In this document: positions 11,227 to 23,252 of the stretch, one piece after another
Numbering within the stretch: position 1 is the first letter of the stretch
Layout of the letters: each line of letters starts with the position of its first letter
Assembly: GCA_032717465.1 (NCBI GenBank)
Contig: CM064665.1
Coordinates: 24,094,588 to 24,158,587 of the forward strand
DNA: 64,000 nucleotides
Source: Coenobita brevimanus
Lineage: Eukaryota > Arthropoda > Malacostraca > Decapoda > Coenobitidae
Direction: 5' to 3'
Made by a program: the position numbers and the translations under genes
Notes under the pieces: model-generated
What the model was told of the DNA's origin: nothing
Seen by the model: only the letters and a program-made list of their open reading frames with translations
Databases searched by the model: none

Positions 11227-11336
11227 GAGTTGGGAGCAGGGGGGTGTGGCGGGGGACAGGGCGACGTGGAGGCGTTTTGTTTGTGGCCACCCCAAACAGG
11301 ATTGAGGCGTCTGGCAATAGATAGATAGATAGACTA

Positions 11337-12032
11337 AGGTTAGGACCCGCTACTGTCTTCTTGTGATTCTGCACTGCTGCAGGCTTCCTATGATGCCTAC
11401 CTTTTAAAATATGTTTATTTCTCCCAGTTCGCCAATTTCTGTAGACTCTCTTTCCCTGATGATAATTAATTAATCCCTGAAGCTAATTTAGTTTAATTAT
11501 GTATTAGTCCTTTCAGTAGGAGGACTAGGTACGTACAGCTTTATACTTTACTTTTCCTTCACATTGAAATTTTTTTTTGCCGTATTTTTGTTATTCCTTT
11601 TTTTCCTTATTTGTATGCCCTTTTCCAGGAAAAAAAAAAAATCGACGTTTTCCATTTCCCGGTGGGCTGAAGCTGTGAGTTATTGCAGTTTTGACTGGAT
11701 TCATAATTCTATATACTCAAATGTATTTTCGTTATTTCCGAGGGAGCCGAGATACTGTTTTGTTTCTGCAGCCTAGACTCTTTGTTTTTGTTTAGTTGTT
11801 GGCTGGAATTTGTACTGCTTGCAGTCCTCTTTCATAAAAACTCTCTTTGATTTCTTTAAATTAACTTTATTTTCCTGAGTGCTTAAGTATATGGATTAAG
11901 TAGCTTCTTTTTTTCTTTATTATTATTATTATTACTTAGGTGTGGAGCCAATGCAGATTTTTAGACTCTCTCTCTCTCTCTCTCTCTCTATTTTCTGGCA
12001 GACACTTTTCCGAGCAGGATTTTGTTTTGTTC

Positions 12033-12083
<51 letters not shown>

Positions 12084-13804
12084 TCAAAATAAATCAAATA
12101 GTACTGAAGCTATCTGCACCAAAGTTGGTGGCAAAGTGAAGGGTCTTTCCAGAGGTTGATTAATTCATTTACAGGACAGTTGGTCAAAGAGAAAGGTCAC
12201 ATGACATGGTTAGTGATTAAAACACCTTTTATGGGATTTAAGCCAAATTTAGTGGAAGTGCTGGCTGAGGGTAAGGCATGAGTGAAGTAATTCAGTATTC
12301 AGAACAATCACTCTGAGATCAAAATCATAATGTAACGCTACATGTGTGACCCTATAACTCAGCCAGATATGATTTGATTTGTTTGAAGGGTTGGAGATGT
12401 GGTAAGGAAGAAGAGATTGTATTATGAAAACAACGGTTCAGCGATCAAGCTCACAGGGTAAGGTCAGGAAAAACACATTTTATCCACTTTGGACCACACT
12501 TGGTAGAAGGATTGATGGTCAGTCATGGATGAAGTAATTCGACTTTGTTATCACTTGGTCGAATGTCCAGGCCACAGGGCAAAGGCAAATGTTCTGCTGT
12601 TAGTTAACTTATAGGGGCAGATGTTGTAATCTCTGAATGTTCCTTCTTGCTCCCTCTGTGGTGAATTTGTATACTGCGCTAAAATACAGATCTACTGCAA
12701 TTTTCATATCGTTACGTGTCCGACCCACACTGCCACAGGCTCCAACAGCAGTGGCACAGTATAGGAAGGACGTTGCCCAGTGAGTTGTTCTTCCTATGGT
12801 CAGCTTTTCGGCGTACAGCACACAAGATCAGCTCAGGCTTTGTAAATAAACACTGGCTTCTTACGTTCTGTCTTTATATTCCAAATAATTACACTTACTG
12901 CTTGCCAACTTCACTGTTTTCACAAGTTCCGAAGCTATAAAGTCTCCTCTGACACTGAACTGGCACTGAATGGAGGATGCCTTTAGGCACATGGACTTTT
13001 TTTTTTTTCCCTTTGTTTTTCCTTCCTTCATTCATTATCTGTAGCAAAAAAAAAAAAAAATAAAACTAACTACCTGACACTGCTCTAGAACCTTCCCCAT
13101 CATTTTATAAGCTCCCTGTGTACTAGATTCATCTACTAGGTTCTTGGGAAAACAACAGTTGCCAACTAGGAGACATCCAAAATATCCAGAGTTTTCTTAC
13201 ATTATGTAGTACTCTAAATTCTTTAGCATACGAACTGAAATAAAATTACATATTTAAACAATCACATAAATAAAACATTATAGAGAAAAAGAGCGCAAAA
13301 TTTAATGCATAACTTTACAAAATACCTTCGCTCACAAACAGCAGGCTAACTGACAATTCTGACACGTTACGAATAATTCGAGAATCGTCGGGGATGCTCC
13401 AGCACTACTCAACTAGCAAATCCCCCTTCTCAACAATGCATTAAATTTTTCTTCAGTTTCTGTTCGTTTCTTGTAGATTTAGGACGATCCAAAATAAAAG
13501 TTCCTTCCCTCAGTGAACCACCCAATGATGTAATCTCGTGGGGTGCAGTCATCGAAACAGAAAAGTTGCCCTGATGCATAAACAAGTATCGAGTGTGAGA
13601 AGTGGGGAGTGACTGGCCGGAAGTGGGGTGAAGAAGACTGGGGTTCTATGGGGGTGAGTGAAGGCATAAACTGGTAACGCAATAGTTAGGTTGAGGAAGC
13701 TACAGTGTTACATATCTTGAAATTTTAATACCATTAACTGAAAGAAGCCCGGTTAACAAAAAACACTACAAAGAAGCAATCGCTGCATTATAATATAATG
13801 TATA
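11337..13804. other. Unassigned stretch with microsatellites
   Basis: No gene recognised. It holds (TC)n at 11969-11989, (GT)n at 12035-12082, A/T homopolymers near 11626-11641, 12988-13008 and 13048-13061, and a two-unit degenerate repeat at about 12190-12590 described separately. Short open frames have no recognisable motif. Confidence 0.5.
12190..12590 (+). repeat. Two-unit degenerate tandem repeat
   Basis: Units starting near 12222 and 12475 share 'cac.ttttat', 'ttggtagaagg/ttagtggaagt', 'ggt.a.tcatggatgaagtaattc / aggcatgagtgaagtaattc' and 'tcac...gatc/gtc' blocks about 253 bp apart. I do not recognise the family. A remnant of a dispersed repeat is likely. Confidence 0.45.
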
Positions 13805-13825
13805 TTGATGACCATCGGAGGTTAT

Positions 13826-14925
13826 AACAACTACCCTAACCACCAATACCACAGACACATTCATCATCACCACCAACACCTGCATCACTACCCTCACCTC
13901 TGCCACCACAATTTTAAGTACCACCACTACTCACACCACCGCCTCCACCACTGCTACTCTCACGACCACGCCAACTGCCCTCACCACAATCATCACCACC
14001 ATCAGTACCAACACCTCTACAACCACGACCACACTAACCACCATCAGTACCAACACCACCACCACCACTATTACACTCACCACAATCAGTATCATCATCA
14101 CCACCACCACCACTACTACACTCACCACCATCAGTACCAACACCACCACTACCACCAGTACACTTACCACCATCAGTACCAACACCACCACCACCACTAC
14201 TACATTCACCACCATCAGTACCACCACCACCACCACCACTACACTCACCACCACCACCACTACCACTACACTCACCACCATCAGTACCACCACCACCACC
14301 ACCAGTACACTCACCACCATCAGTACCAACACCACCACCATCAGTACTACACTCACCACCATCAGTACCAACACCACCACCACTACTACTGCACTCACCA
14401 TCATCAGTACCACCACCACCACCAACACTACTACACTCACCACCATCAGTACCAACACCACTACACTCACCACCATCAGTACAAACACCACCACCACCAC
14501 TACTACTACACTCACCACCATCAGTACCAACACCACCACCACCACTACTACACTCACCACCATCAGTACCAACACCACCACCATCACTACTACTACACTC
14601 ACCATCATCAGTACCAACACCACCACCACCACTACTACTACACTCACCACCATCAGTACCAACACCACCACCACCACCATCACTACACTCACCACCATCA
14701 GCACCACCACCACCATCACTACTACACTCACCACAATCAGTGTCATCACCACCACCACCACTACTACACTCACCACCATCAGTACAAACCCCATCACCAC
14801 CACCACTACACTACCATCAGTACCAACACCACCACCACCACTACTACACTCACCACCATCAGTACCAACACCAACCTCATGCTCAGTACCCTCATGACCA
14901 ACACCAGATTAGGTAAAGCCTACCT
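13826..14925. repeat. CAC/CAT/TAC minisatellite, ~42-bp unit
   Basis: About 1.1 kb of triplets CAC, CAT, CAG, TAC, CAA and ACT in a variable unit of about 42 bp (caccaccatcagtaccaaca followed by caccac and tactac blocks). In the plus frame it spells a His/Tyr/Gln-rich chain with a 14-residue period (YTHHHQYQHHHHHY), and on the minus strand a Val/Met/Leu chain. Both strands stay open because the triplets contain no stop, so openness is not evidence of a gene. Unit lengths vary by multiples of three. The left part to about 13990 is degenerate. Confidence 0.85.
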
Positions 14926-15084
14926 GATCCCCTGATGTATATCCCTGCCTCCCTCAAAGGGGAAAAAAATCAACAGATTACGCAGGCAAGCTTTGGGGCT
15001 TCATTTTGTAGAGGGAAAAAAATTGGGTTAGATTTAAACATGCAAAATATCATGGTAAAAAACCTAGGTCTGATTTTCTCCATG

Positions 15085-15590
15085 CAGTGGGTGAAAGCGA
15101 AATTTGAACGTGAGTTGTGGGTGTTTGCGAGTGCATATTGGCCTGGTAGTGAAAGGGATGAAGAAGAGAGGGAGTCTTTCTGGAATGATGTTGATGAGTG
15201 TCTGCTGAGTTTTGGAGCGAATGTGAATGTGGTAATGATGGGAGATCTGAATGATAGAGTGGGAAATGTAGCAGTTGAAGGTGCAGTTGGTATGCATGGT
15301 GTGCCTGAAAGAAATGAAAATGGGGAACGAATGATAGGGATGTGTGTTGAGTGAGAGATGGTGATTGGAAATACGCTGTTCGAGAAGAAAGATATTTATA
15401 AGTATACATGGGTGAGACAGGAGGGTGGAAGGGTTGTTGATAAAGCATTGATGGACTATGTGGTTGTGTCTGGAAATGTAATAGGAAGATTGTTGGATGT
15501 GAGAGTTCTGAGAGGGGAGGGTGGGGGTATGTCTGACCACTACCTGGTGGAGGGAAAGTTAAGAGTAGGTAAGAGATGGGTGAGAGCTAG
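15085..15590 (+). pseudogene. LINE-B endonuclease domain (partial)
   Basis: C-terminal two thirds of an APE-type endonuclease. VVMMGDLNDRVGN carries the D-x-N motif, NTLFEKKDIYKYTW and LMDYVVVSGNV follow, and MSDHYLVEGKLRVG supplies the SDH catalytic motif. A TGA codon (15352-15354) interrupts the frame between MCVE and EMVIGNTL. The N-terminal strand with the first metal ligand is missing because of 5' truncation, as usual for LINE insertions. Confidence 0.83.
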
Positions 15591-17754
15591 GAGGGTTCAG
15601 TGTAGCAGGGAAATTTTGAAAGTGAGTGAGTTGGATAAAAGAGAGAAAATGATAGAGTATCAGGAGAAATTGAAAGATGAGTGGAACGAAGTGAAAGATC
15701 GGGAAAATGGCAGTGTGGAGGAGGAATGGCAGTTGTTTAAGAGTGCTGTGGTGGGGCATGCAGAAGAGGTGTGTGGTGAGAGATGTGTGGGTGGTGGTGT
15801 AAGAAAAGGAAGTGAATGGTGGTGCGAGGAAGTAAGTATGGCTGTGGCTGAGACGAGACGTGCACATGAAGTGTGGCTGCAGAGGAAGGATGAGATGTCA
15901 TACGAGAGGTATAAGGAAAAGAGGCATAGGGCGAGAAGGGCTGTGCATGATGCTAAAGTGGCAGCAGATGAGAGGTGGGGTAGGCGGCTAACTGAGAATT
16001 TTCAACAGAATAAGAAAATGTTCTGGAAGGAGGTTAAGAGGGTGCGAAAGGAAGAGTCTGGGAAGGAAGAGCGAGTAAAAGCAGAGGATGGAAGGATGTT
16101 AATAAAGATGGATGCAGTAAGGAAGAGATGGGCAGAGTATTTTGAAAGATTGTTAAATATAGAGGAGGAAAGGGTGGCTGAGATTGTGGCGGATGGAAGG
16201 GTACAAGGAATAAATGTGTTGGGAGAGTTGAATGATTCTTTGATCACGAAGGAGGAGGTGGAGAAGGCAGTAAAGGAGATGAAAACAGGGATAGTTGCAG
16301 GTATAGATAGGTGTGTTGTGGAATGCCTGAAGGGTGGTGGAATGACTATTGTTGACTGGTTAGTAAGATTGTTGAATGTGTGCTTTGTGAAAGGTATGGT
16401 GCCAATTGACTGGGCAAGTGCTTGTGTGGTCCCGTTGTATAAAGGCAAGGGTGATAAGTACTAGCTTTAGGGGTATAAGTCTCTTGAGTGTTGTAGGTAA
16501 AGTGTATGGTAGAGTGTTAATTATGAGAGTTAGAGAGGGTACAGAGGGAATGATTGGTGATGAGCAGTGTGGCTTTAGGAGAGGGAGGGGATGCGTGGTT
16601 CAGGTGTTCGGTGTGAGACAAGTGTGTGAAAAGTATTTAGCGAAAGGCAAGGTTGTGTTGGGCATTCATGGATTTAGAGAAAGCTTATGATAGAATTGAT
16701 AGGGAGGCTTTGTGCACTGTTTTAAGATTGTATGGTCTTGATGGTAGGTTACTAAAAGGGGTGAAAAGTTTTTATGTAAATAGTAGAGCGTGTGTAAGAG
16801 TGGGTAATGCTGTGAGTGATTGCTTTCCCATGAGAGTGGGGCTGCGACAGGGATGTGTGATGTCGCCTTGGTTGTTTAATATTTATATGGATGGTGTTGT
16901 AAGGGAGGGGAATGCAAGAGTGATAGGTGGAGGTCTGAGTCTGGTGAATGATGATGGTGGAGAGTGGAATCTGAAGCAGATGATGTTTGCAGATGATACT
17001 GCACTGGTGGCTGATTCAGAGAAGAGAATAAGACAGTTGGTAGAGGAGTTTGGAAGGGAGTGTGGTAGGAGGAAATTGAAAGTAAATGAGAATAAGAGTA
17101 AAGTGATGAAGTGTACGAGGTTGGTAGATGGTAGGGGGATGAATAGAGTTTTGAATGGTGAGTTGCTTGAGGAGGTAGAGTGTTTTAACTATTTAGGGTC
17201 ACATGTTTTTATGGATGGAAGAATAGATGCAGAAGTGAAGTTTAGAATGAATGAAGGAGGTAATGTGCTGGGAGGAATGAAAAAAGTGTTTAGATGTCGT
17301 TTGCTTAGAACTGATGTAAAGAGAAGGCTGTATGAGGGTGTTGCGGTACCGACTGCGTTATATGGGGCTGAAACATGGAGTATGGGTGTAGCAGAGAGGA
17401 AAAGTTTGAATGTAATTGGGATGAGGTGTCTGAGGAGTATGTGTGGAATGACGCATATGGATCGAGTGTGAAATGATGAAGTGCGAAGGAGGACTGGAGT
17501 TGTTCGGGAGATGGCCGGTAGAGTTAAGAAAGAGGGTGTTGCGATGGTTTGGGCATATGGAGAGAATGGATAATGAGCAATTGGTGAAAAAGATAACTAG
17601 ATCTGATGTGAGAGGTGTAGGGCTGAGAGGGAGACCACGAATAGGATGGATGGACAGTGTGAAGAGAGCGCTGGATGCGAGAGGGATCTCTGTTGAGCAA
17701 GGAAGAGTGGCTGTGCGTGACAGAAATGAACGGAGAGAAATTGTGAATGAATAA
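15591..17754 (+). pseudogene. LINE-B reverse transcriptase and C-terminal domain
   Basis: Basic linker (SEWWCEEVSMAVAETRRAHE, NKKMFWKEVKRVRKEE), then RT motifs: WASACVVPLYKGKGDKY, a frameshift near 16460, FRGISLLSVVGKVYGRVL, EQCGFRRGRGCVVQVF, a frameshift near 16670, AFMDLEKAYDRIDREAL, VGLRQGCVMSPWLFNIYMDG and the catalytic MMFADDTALVA near 16983. LYGAETWSMG, MRCLRSMCGMTHMDRV and, after a stop and a frameshift, RVLRWFGHMERMDNEQLVKK and GLRGRPRIGWMDSVKRALDA complete the conserved C-terminus. Active-site residues persist, but at least three frame changes and two stops make it non-functional. Confidence 0.87.
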
Positions 17755-18082
17755 ATGATGACGCAGCCCTGAGGGGATATTCTCCCGCATTTGGTCTGAT
17801 CAGCTAGTCGGGTCAGGTGCGGGTAAGGGGATGGGTCTATTATGATGTGGCAGGGGTAAACCAGCTCTGCTGTCGGGCCCTGCTGCTGATGTCACTGATT
17901 GCACTGCGCAGTTGACCCTTGTGCGGTATAGTGCGGTGAGGTTCTGTCCCTTCTCCCCTTTGGGGCTAAGATGCGAATGAATGTGTTTGAATGGATGAGT
18001 AAATGGGGAGTGTGTCGTCCTGTCTCGGGTACCTCCCTTTCCTTGGGGGAAAGCAGCCTAGGTATATAGATAGATAGATAGT
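17755..18082 (+). other. LINE-B 3' UTR and tail
   Basis: Non-coding tail after the TAA of the C-terminal frame. The part ggtacctccctttccttggg ... gcagcctaggtatata, followed by GATA units, recurs inverted at 50868-50945. The recurrence defines the 3' end of the LINE-B family independently of the coding region. Confidence 0.8.
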
Positions 18083-18589
18083 TTAAGTCTAATAATTTGA
18101 TATGTGGCAGATTATCATTTCAAATAAATATGAATATTTATGCATACAGATACAAAATGCTAAAGTGTAACAAGAGATTAACGATAGAATAGTAGTCACG
18201 AAGAAGTATCACAAAAACGATGTAGAACAGCATAACTGTCGTTTCTGTCCCTGAGATACGGTATAAAAGCTGCTAAACGACGCAGTCTCCAGGCTAAGGT
18301 GAATTAACTTACAAGAAGGAAGAAGATGACCGAATGCACTATCATAAGGCCACGTGAACAGGACAAAAGGTGGTTATTGAATAAACGTCTGTGATCTCTG
18401 CCCAAATGGTTGTGACGCGTCAATTAGGTAGCCGGCACCAGCTGTCAGGTCTTATCATTCACTACACCAGAATTTTACATGACGCATTTCATTGTTCGAT
18501 CCTGTCTTTTTGTGTCTTTTTTCCCTTGTCATTCGTTCTTTGTTTCTTAGCAGTACCCGTCTCATCGGTAAGGGTATAAACCAGTGTGT

Positions 18590-18623
<34 letters not shown>

Positions 18624-19601
18624 AAGTTTTTTTTTTTTTTTTTCTAATGATACTTTTTGTTCTTTCATGGTGCGTTCGTGGTAATTTTTTCCCGTTCAAG
18701 GAAGGTGGTTACAACAGCCACTGAATTCAGCTAAATTCACCAAGTTTCACTCTTTCCGCTGTATCATACAAAACTCTGCAGTAAAGTTGAAGCATCCACA
18801 ACCAGGCCGTACTGATCTCTGCATTCACCTTAATCGCTTCATTTCTTCTTTGTTAAGGACCACACTAACTAGTCATTCTCTCACACACCACTTTGCTTGT
18901 ATTTCAGTTAACTCTGTTCCATACACGCATGTCTTCCTCCTGGATGTTCCGTGATTCATCATATTATGTCTTTTATTTAATCATCCATGTCCATCTTAGA
19001 TTACCGATTCACCCAAGTCCCAGTTCGTCTCACCAGCAATATCCCCTTCTTCTGTCTCTCTTTACATAAAATCTTCCTGTGTCTGAATCTCCCTACGTCT
19101 GAACCGTGGTCTGCCATTTTGTCTTACTTCAGCTCTTACTGCACCTCTCTTTGACTGTTATTTCTCACTCAGTCAGTCCATTTCATCAGACATATTGTCC
19201 TGAATCTTTGAATTTTTTACGGTTCCACCTCCTTTTTTACACCATCAAGCATTTAGGGTCCATTCATAGAGTCTTTACTACACAGTCGGCGCCACTGTGC
19301 CCTCACACCTAGTCATCATCATCTGAACTGACACTGGCATCTCCCTCCACACGCTTCTTAATTCCTCTTATGGTTTTGCCCTTCCTTACACCCTACTAGG
19401 TACATCACGTCCAGTGTCTGAGACCCATTTTTTGCTATATCTACCTCCAAATACAGAAAACATTCTGATTTATCCAAATCCTCCCCAGACAGTTATTCTT
19501 AGTGTGTGATAATACCTCATTATATCTCAACAGTTTCTTTTCACTCTTTTCATCTCTCGAACGGAGACACAACTGCTGTGATATACACACTGACTCACCA
19601 G

Positions 19602-19668
<67 letters not shown>

Positions 19669-20855
19669 CTAGCTTACTTCAGGTTCTCCCTCTCTCCCTG
19701 CATTCCTTAAAATGATCCCCATTCCCAGTACCCATACACCTACCTCCCTTGCCAATCAGTCCCTAAACAGACTGAAATGCTTTGGATACAACACACAGCC
19801 ATGACGCAACCCACCTTTACCTCAAAGCATCTACACTCATCCTTTCTCACCTGCATAACTGGCCTGCGTTTTATCAATACTGTTCACTACACTTATAAGT
19901 CTCATCCCAACCCATACATGAGTAACATTTATCACAAAGCCTTTCTATTAGTTATCAAAAGCCTTCACCACGTCCTTCATGGCCATATACAGGTTCTTCC
20001 TCTAGCACTTTCAAGCCACATCCCCACCCCACCGAGTCTTAACTAATGCCATGATACTTACGGTATATTTCACGATCCCTGACACCACTGTTCAATAACT
20101 TTGCCTTGCATGCACAGCTGACTTGTATCTTTAAATTCTGGGCATTGTTTCTTGTCCCTCCTCATGGCTGTACTTTTCTTAATTCTTAGCTTCTTCGACG
20201 AAACACTGGCTTGAGCAGGCAAGACAAACTTGTACATCCCAGTAATCAGTAAAGCAATACTAATCATGTACAACCATATTAGGTCGGTTCATTGCTAGGG
20301 ACCAGACGCATTTAGTACGCGCAGTACACTTGTACAATTGTGATTTGTACATCTTTTCTACGCCTTTACGGTATATTACTCAGTGCAATTGGTCCTCTTA
20401 AATCTGTGCTTCTTTCTTGTTTCTCCAATTTAAATATTCAGGAGATTTGTAGCACATTTCTAAAATCCTTGCAGTCTCTCTTTTAGCCTCTATTTTATAT
20501 TCCCCGTTGCTCTCGGCGTCCTTGGTTAAATTGGACTCGACATGAGATCAGAGCTCCCTCGGTCGTTCGATCCTTTAATCGGGTTTTCCAGTGAAATTAA
20601 AAACCATGTGCCTTTATTGAGCCAAGGATTAGAGTAGGATAATCCCCGCAATTCACTCACGCCGACAAAATGCAGCGACGATCAATGGAAACTACGAGAC
20701 TAACTGGCAAAACGACGTAAATATCGCGTGCAAATATATTTTACTGTCATTCGCAAATAAATTGTGTTAATGAAGTAATTGGTACCGACATGGCATGGAT
20801 TTGGTTTTCTTGTTGCTTTTTCATATTTCCTATATTTTCTCTGATGCATCTCAAG
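18083..20855. other. Unassigned stretch with microsatellites
   Basis: No gene or known element recognised. Contains (TC)n at 18591-18620, a T-run at 18628-18643 and (AC)n at 19606-19667. 18.7-20.0 kb is moderately C/T-rich with only short, motif-free open frames. Confidence 0.5.
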
Positions 20856-21035
20856 TGGTGGGTGGGGGTGCTCACCATCCATTCATTCGATGTAGTGCTG
20901 CTCTCGGGGACTGCCCTTTCCTCTCATCCTTTCTTCATTTCCTTCCTTCCTCATCTCTCTTTCTTCCCTTCATTTCCTTTTCCTTCTGTCTACGGGTGAC
21001 GCTACACTGAGTGACAAGCAACTCAACAAATTACA
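20856..21035 (+). repeat. Interspersed repeat R1, copy b (head part)
   Basis: Starts ggtgggtgggggtgctcacc and continues atccattcattcgatgtagt, gctgctctcgggg, a C/T-rich filler, then ctacgggtgac and acactgagtgacaagc. These are the complements of the right-hand part of the R1 copy at 34.7 kb, so this copy lies in the opposite orientation and stops before the tail half. Confidence 0.65.
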
Positions 21036-21655
21036 CTCGAACTCTGGAATACCTTCCTTGGCCGCTTCTTCCTTTGTGTCACTGCTCTCCGAAACATCTT
21101 CTCTGCCTCCCGTCACCATCAATACAGTAAGGAGACTCAGTCTTTTCAGTATTTTTGTCAGTGGCGCGTTATTAACAATGTCTTGAAGTCACCCTGAGAA
21201 AGGATGAAATATTTCTCTTAACCTTTTCACTTCCTGTAGAGGTAATACGTTATTTTGTTCAGGTTACCACAACACTATTTTCTTTTCGTGAGAGATATTC
21301 GAGTACTCAGAGGGTTGGTAACCATTTTGAATAACATTTGTACTATTCAACATAATGGCTTGGATTTACCGTCAGCTAAATGCCCAAGCTTCCATGGCAG
21401 ATAACTGGTTTAATGGAACCTTTTTCTTGATGTGATGATGTGAAATACCGTGAACCTTTGCATGTTAAATGTTGTTTTGCTCTCTGGTGTGTTTGTTTTA
21501 TCTTTAAGCAAATTTCTACGCTCTGTATGTGCCCCAGTTCTTCGGTCATGGGTTCTCATGAGAGACCAGCTTACAGAGTCTTATTTTTTTACCCTGGCTA
21601 CTCTTCCTTTGCTGTAAATTAAATTTTTGATGGATAGTACATGTGTAATGGCGAT

Positions 21656-21715
<60 letters not shown>

Positions 21716-21856
21716 GAGTGCAATGCATTATCGTAGATCCTGCTACATAATACGAGGAGGGTAGAAGTATTTAGTCATTTACCTGTGATTCCCTTCGTAA
21801 ATTATATGAACTAGCCCAACTGAGTTTTACAAATCTGTGTACTGTATCACGGGTGG
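21036..21856. other. Unassigned stretch with (TC)n
   Basis: Nothing recognisable except a pure (TC)n run at 21659-21712. Confidence 0.55.
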
Positions 21857-22650
21857 GTGTGGGTCATTGTGGTGGCTGTCTTAAGTGAGGGTGTCAGAGA
21901 TGCAGAGAGATGGGAGATGTTGTTCGCCGATGATCTTGTATTAACGGAAGGGTCGGGAGTAGTGTTGAAAGAAAAAGTTTTGCTGTGGCAGGAAAGTGTG
22001 CAAGTGCAGGTTTCCAGGCAAATGCTCAAAAGGCACATGTACTGGTTAGTAGCAAGCAAGAGGAGATGGAAAGGAAATGCAAGTGTGGAGGGAATGAAAC
22101 AGATGGTAAAGTCTAAATACCTGGGAACTATGGTAACAGATGAAGGTAGTTGTGAGGAGGATGTTGGTGTGAGGGTAAAGACACGTTGGAAGAAGTGACG
22201 GAAGGTAACTGCAGTGGTGTGCGACAACATATTGCCATAAAAGTCGGAAATTATAATATATGAAACAGCAATAAGGCTGGTGTTGATGGCTAATAATTAG
22301 AAGACCAGGGTAATGAGGAAGAATGAAGTGTAGGAGCTTGCAAGGACTTATATGAGAGCCCTTAGATGGATGTTGGGAGTTTCGCTGAAGACAGGCTTAG
22401 AAATGGGAAAGTTCAGGTGTGGTGTGTATCAGGGAGTAAAACAGAACTGCAAGATTGAGACGTGGGCATAATAGTAAGAAGATCTGAGCAAGAGGCAATC
22501 AAGAGAACATGAGGAAGGTCTGAGTAAGTAGGAAAGCAAAGAGGAAAGCAGCGGATTAGGTACAGAGATATGGTTCACAGATATCTGAGAGATGCTGGGC
22601 TCCTGGAGAGTGATAACGTGTGGAGAGGTATGACAAACTCATTATAGGAG
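21857..22650 (+). pseudogene. RTE-like LINE fragment (RT palm to C-terminus)
   Basis: Third LINE lineage in the window. MLFADDLVLTEGSG carries the catalytic DD (about 21917-21960) and KYLGTMVTDEGSCEEDV the following conserved region. After a stop (22198) further conserved C-terminal words appear across several frames: an IYETAIR-like stretch near 22255 and YMRALRWMLGVSLKTGLEM near 22350-22410. The wording (FADDLVL, LRWMLGVS) differs from LINE-A and LINE-B and resembles RTE/BovB-type elements. Only this 3' part is present, with numerous stops. It is a dead fragment. Confidence 0.75.
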
Positions 22651-22710
22651 CCAACACTTAATAATTTGGATTGGCTGTTCAAGAAAAATAAGTTGACGAT
22701 AAGCAAGATG

Positions 22711-22830
22711 GCGATGATGCTGCTGCTGCTGCTAATGATGACGATGACGATGATGATGACGAGGATGATGATGATAATGATTCCATGGTATCGGAATGAG
22801 AGTCATGATGGTGATGACGATAATGATTAT
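22711..22830. repeat. GAT/GAC/CTG triplet-rich tract
   Basis: gatgatgctgctgctgctgc followed by gatgacgatgac and gatgatgatg units. Imperfect trinucleotide repeat. Confidence 0.85.
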
Positions 22831-22971
22831 ATAGCAAAATTTGTTTTTTAATAACCAAGTAGAATTGCGGTGATGGTATGATTAATAAATTTCATCCTCA
22901 GATCGTGGTAAAATATTCAGTGCAATCTAAACTATGCATTCATTTTATGCTGACAGGAAACATGTTATACT

Positions 22972-22974
<3 letters not shown>

Positions 22975-23060
<86 letters not shown>
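22975..23060. repeat. (TA)n microsatellite
   Basis: About 43 TA units without interruption. Confidence 0.97.
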
Positions 23061-23063
<3 letters not shown>

Positions 23064-23194
23064 CTAGACAGTACCAGTTTAGAGATATCTTTCAGTGTAA
23101 TACTACTCGTAATGTTCGACAAATGCTTTGACCTCCTTGAATAATAACATCAAGCCAGCTAAACCATAAAATAGGTGATATATCTCTCTGTCTA

Positions 23195-23216
23195 ACTATT
23201 TATCTATCTATCTAAA

Positions 23217-23249
<33 letters not shown>
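23195..23249. repeat. Compound (TATC)n / (GT)n microsatellite
   Basis: tatctatctatcta followed by aatgta and about 14 GT units. Confidence 0.93.

Positions 23250-23252
<3 letters not shown>

Larger units (their letters stand above)
8485..11336 (+). mobile_element. LINE-A, non-LTR retrotransposon with GATA tail
   Basis: Near full-length coding part of an APE-type LINE. Endonuclease, linker, reverse transcriptase and C-terminal domain run 5' to 3', followed by a 3' end GGCGTCTGGCAA and four TAGA units (11317-11334). The 5' end is probably truncated, because coding similarity begins abruptly near 8490. Short tandem 3' tails instead of poly(A) are known for RTE and some other LINE clades; I do not fix the clade. 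Related 3' pieces lie at 1896-2398 and 35700-36300, and its terminal ~45 bp are shared with SINE-like elements at 37.6 and 47.4 kb. Two frameshifts (about 9030-9060 and 10345) and a TGA (9485) make it inactive. Confidence 0.88.
15085..18082 (+). mobile_element. LINE-B, non-LTR retrotransposon with GATA tail
   Basis: A second APE-type LINE, related to LINE-A but clearly diverged (about half the residues differ by eye). 5'-truncated inside the endonuclease near 15085 (WVKAKFERELWVFASAYWPG). Coding runs to about 17754, followed by a ~310-bp 3' UTR and GATA repeats (18064-18082). An inverted copy of this 3' UTR lies at 50868-51000. Damage: TGA at 15352, frameshifts near 16460, 16670 and 17520, and TGA at 17469 where CGA is expected, consistent with CpG decay. 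Confidence 0.88.

Noticed and set aside
11340..11375. Continuation of the segmental duplication past the LINEs (gacccgctactgtcttcttg and gacccactacaggtctcttg near 59465)
   Set aside because: The match is short and both follow unrelated LINE insertions; downstream sequence did not clearly align by eye.
13805..14935. 376-codon His/Tyr-rich open frame as a protein gene
   Set aside because: The opposite strand is open too; both frames are by-products of a stop-free triplet minisatellite. No promoter or conserved flank seen.
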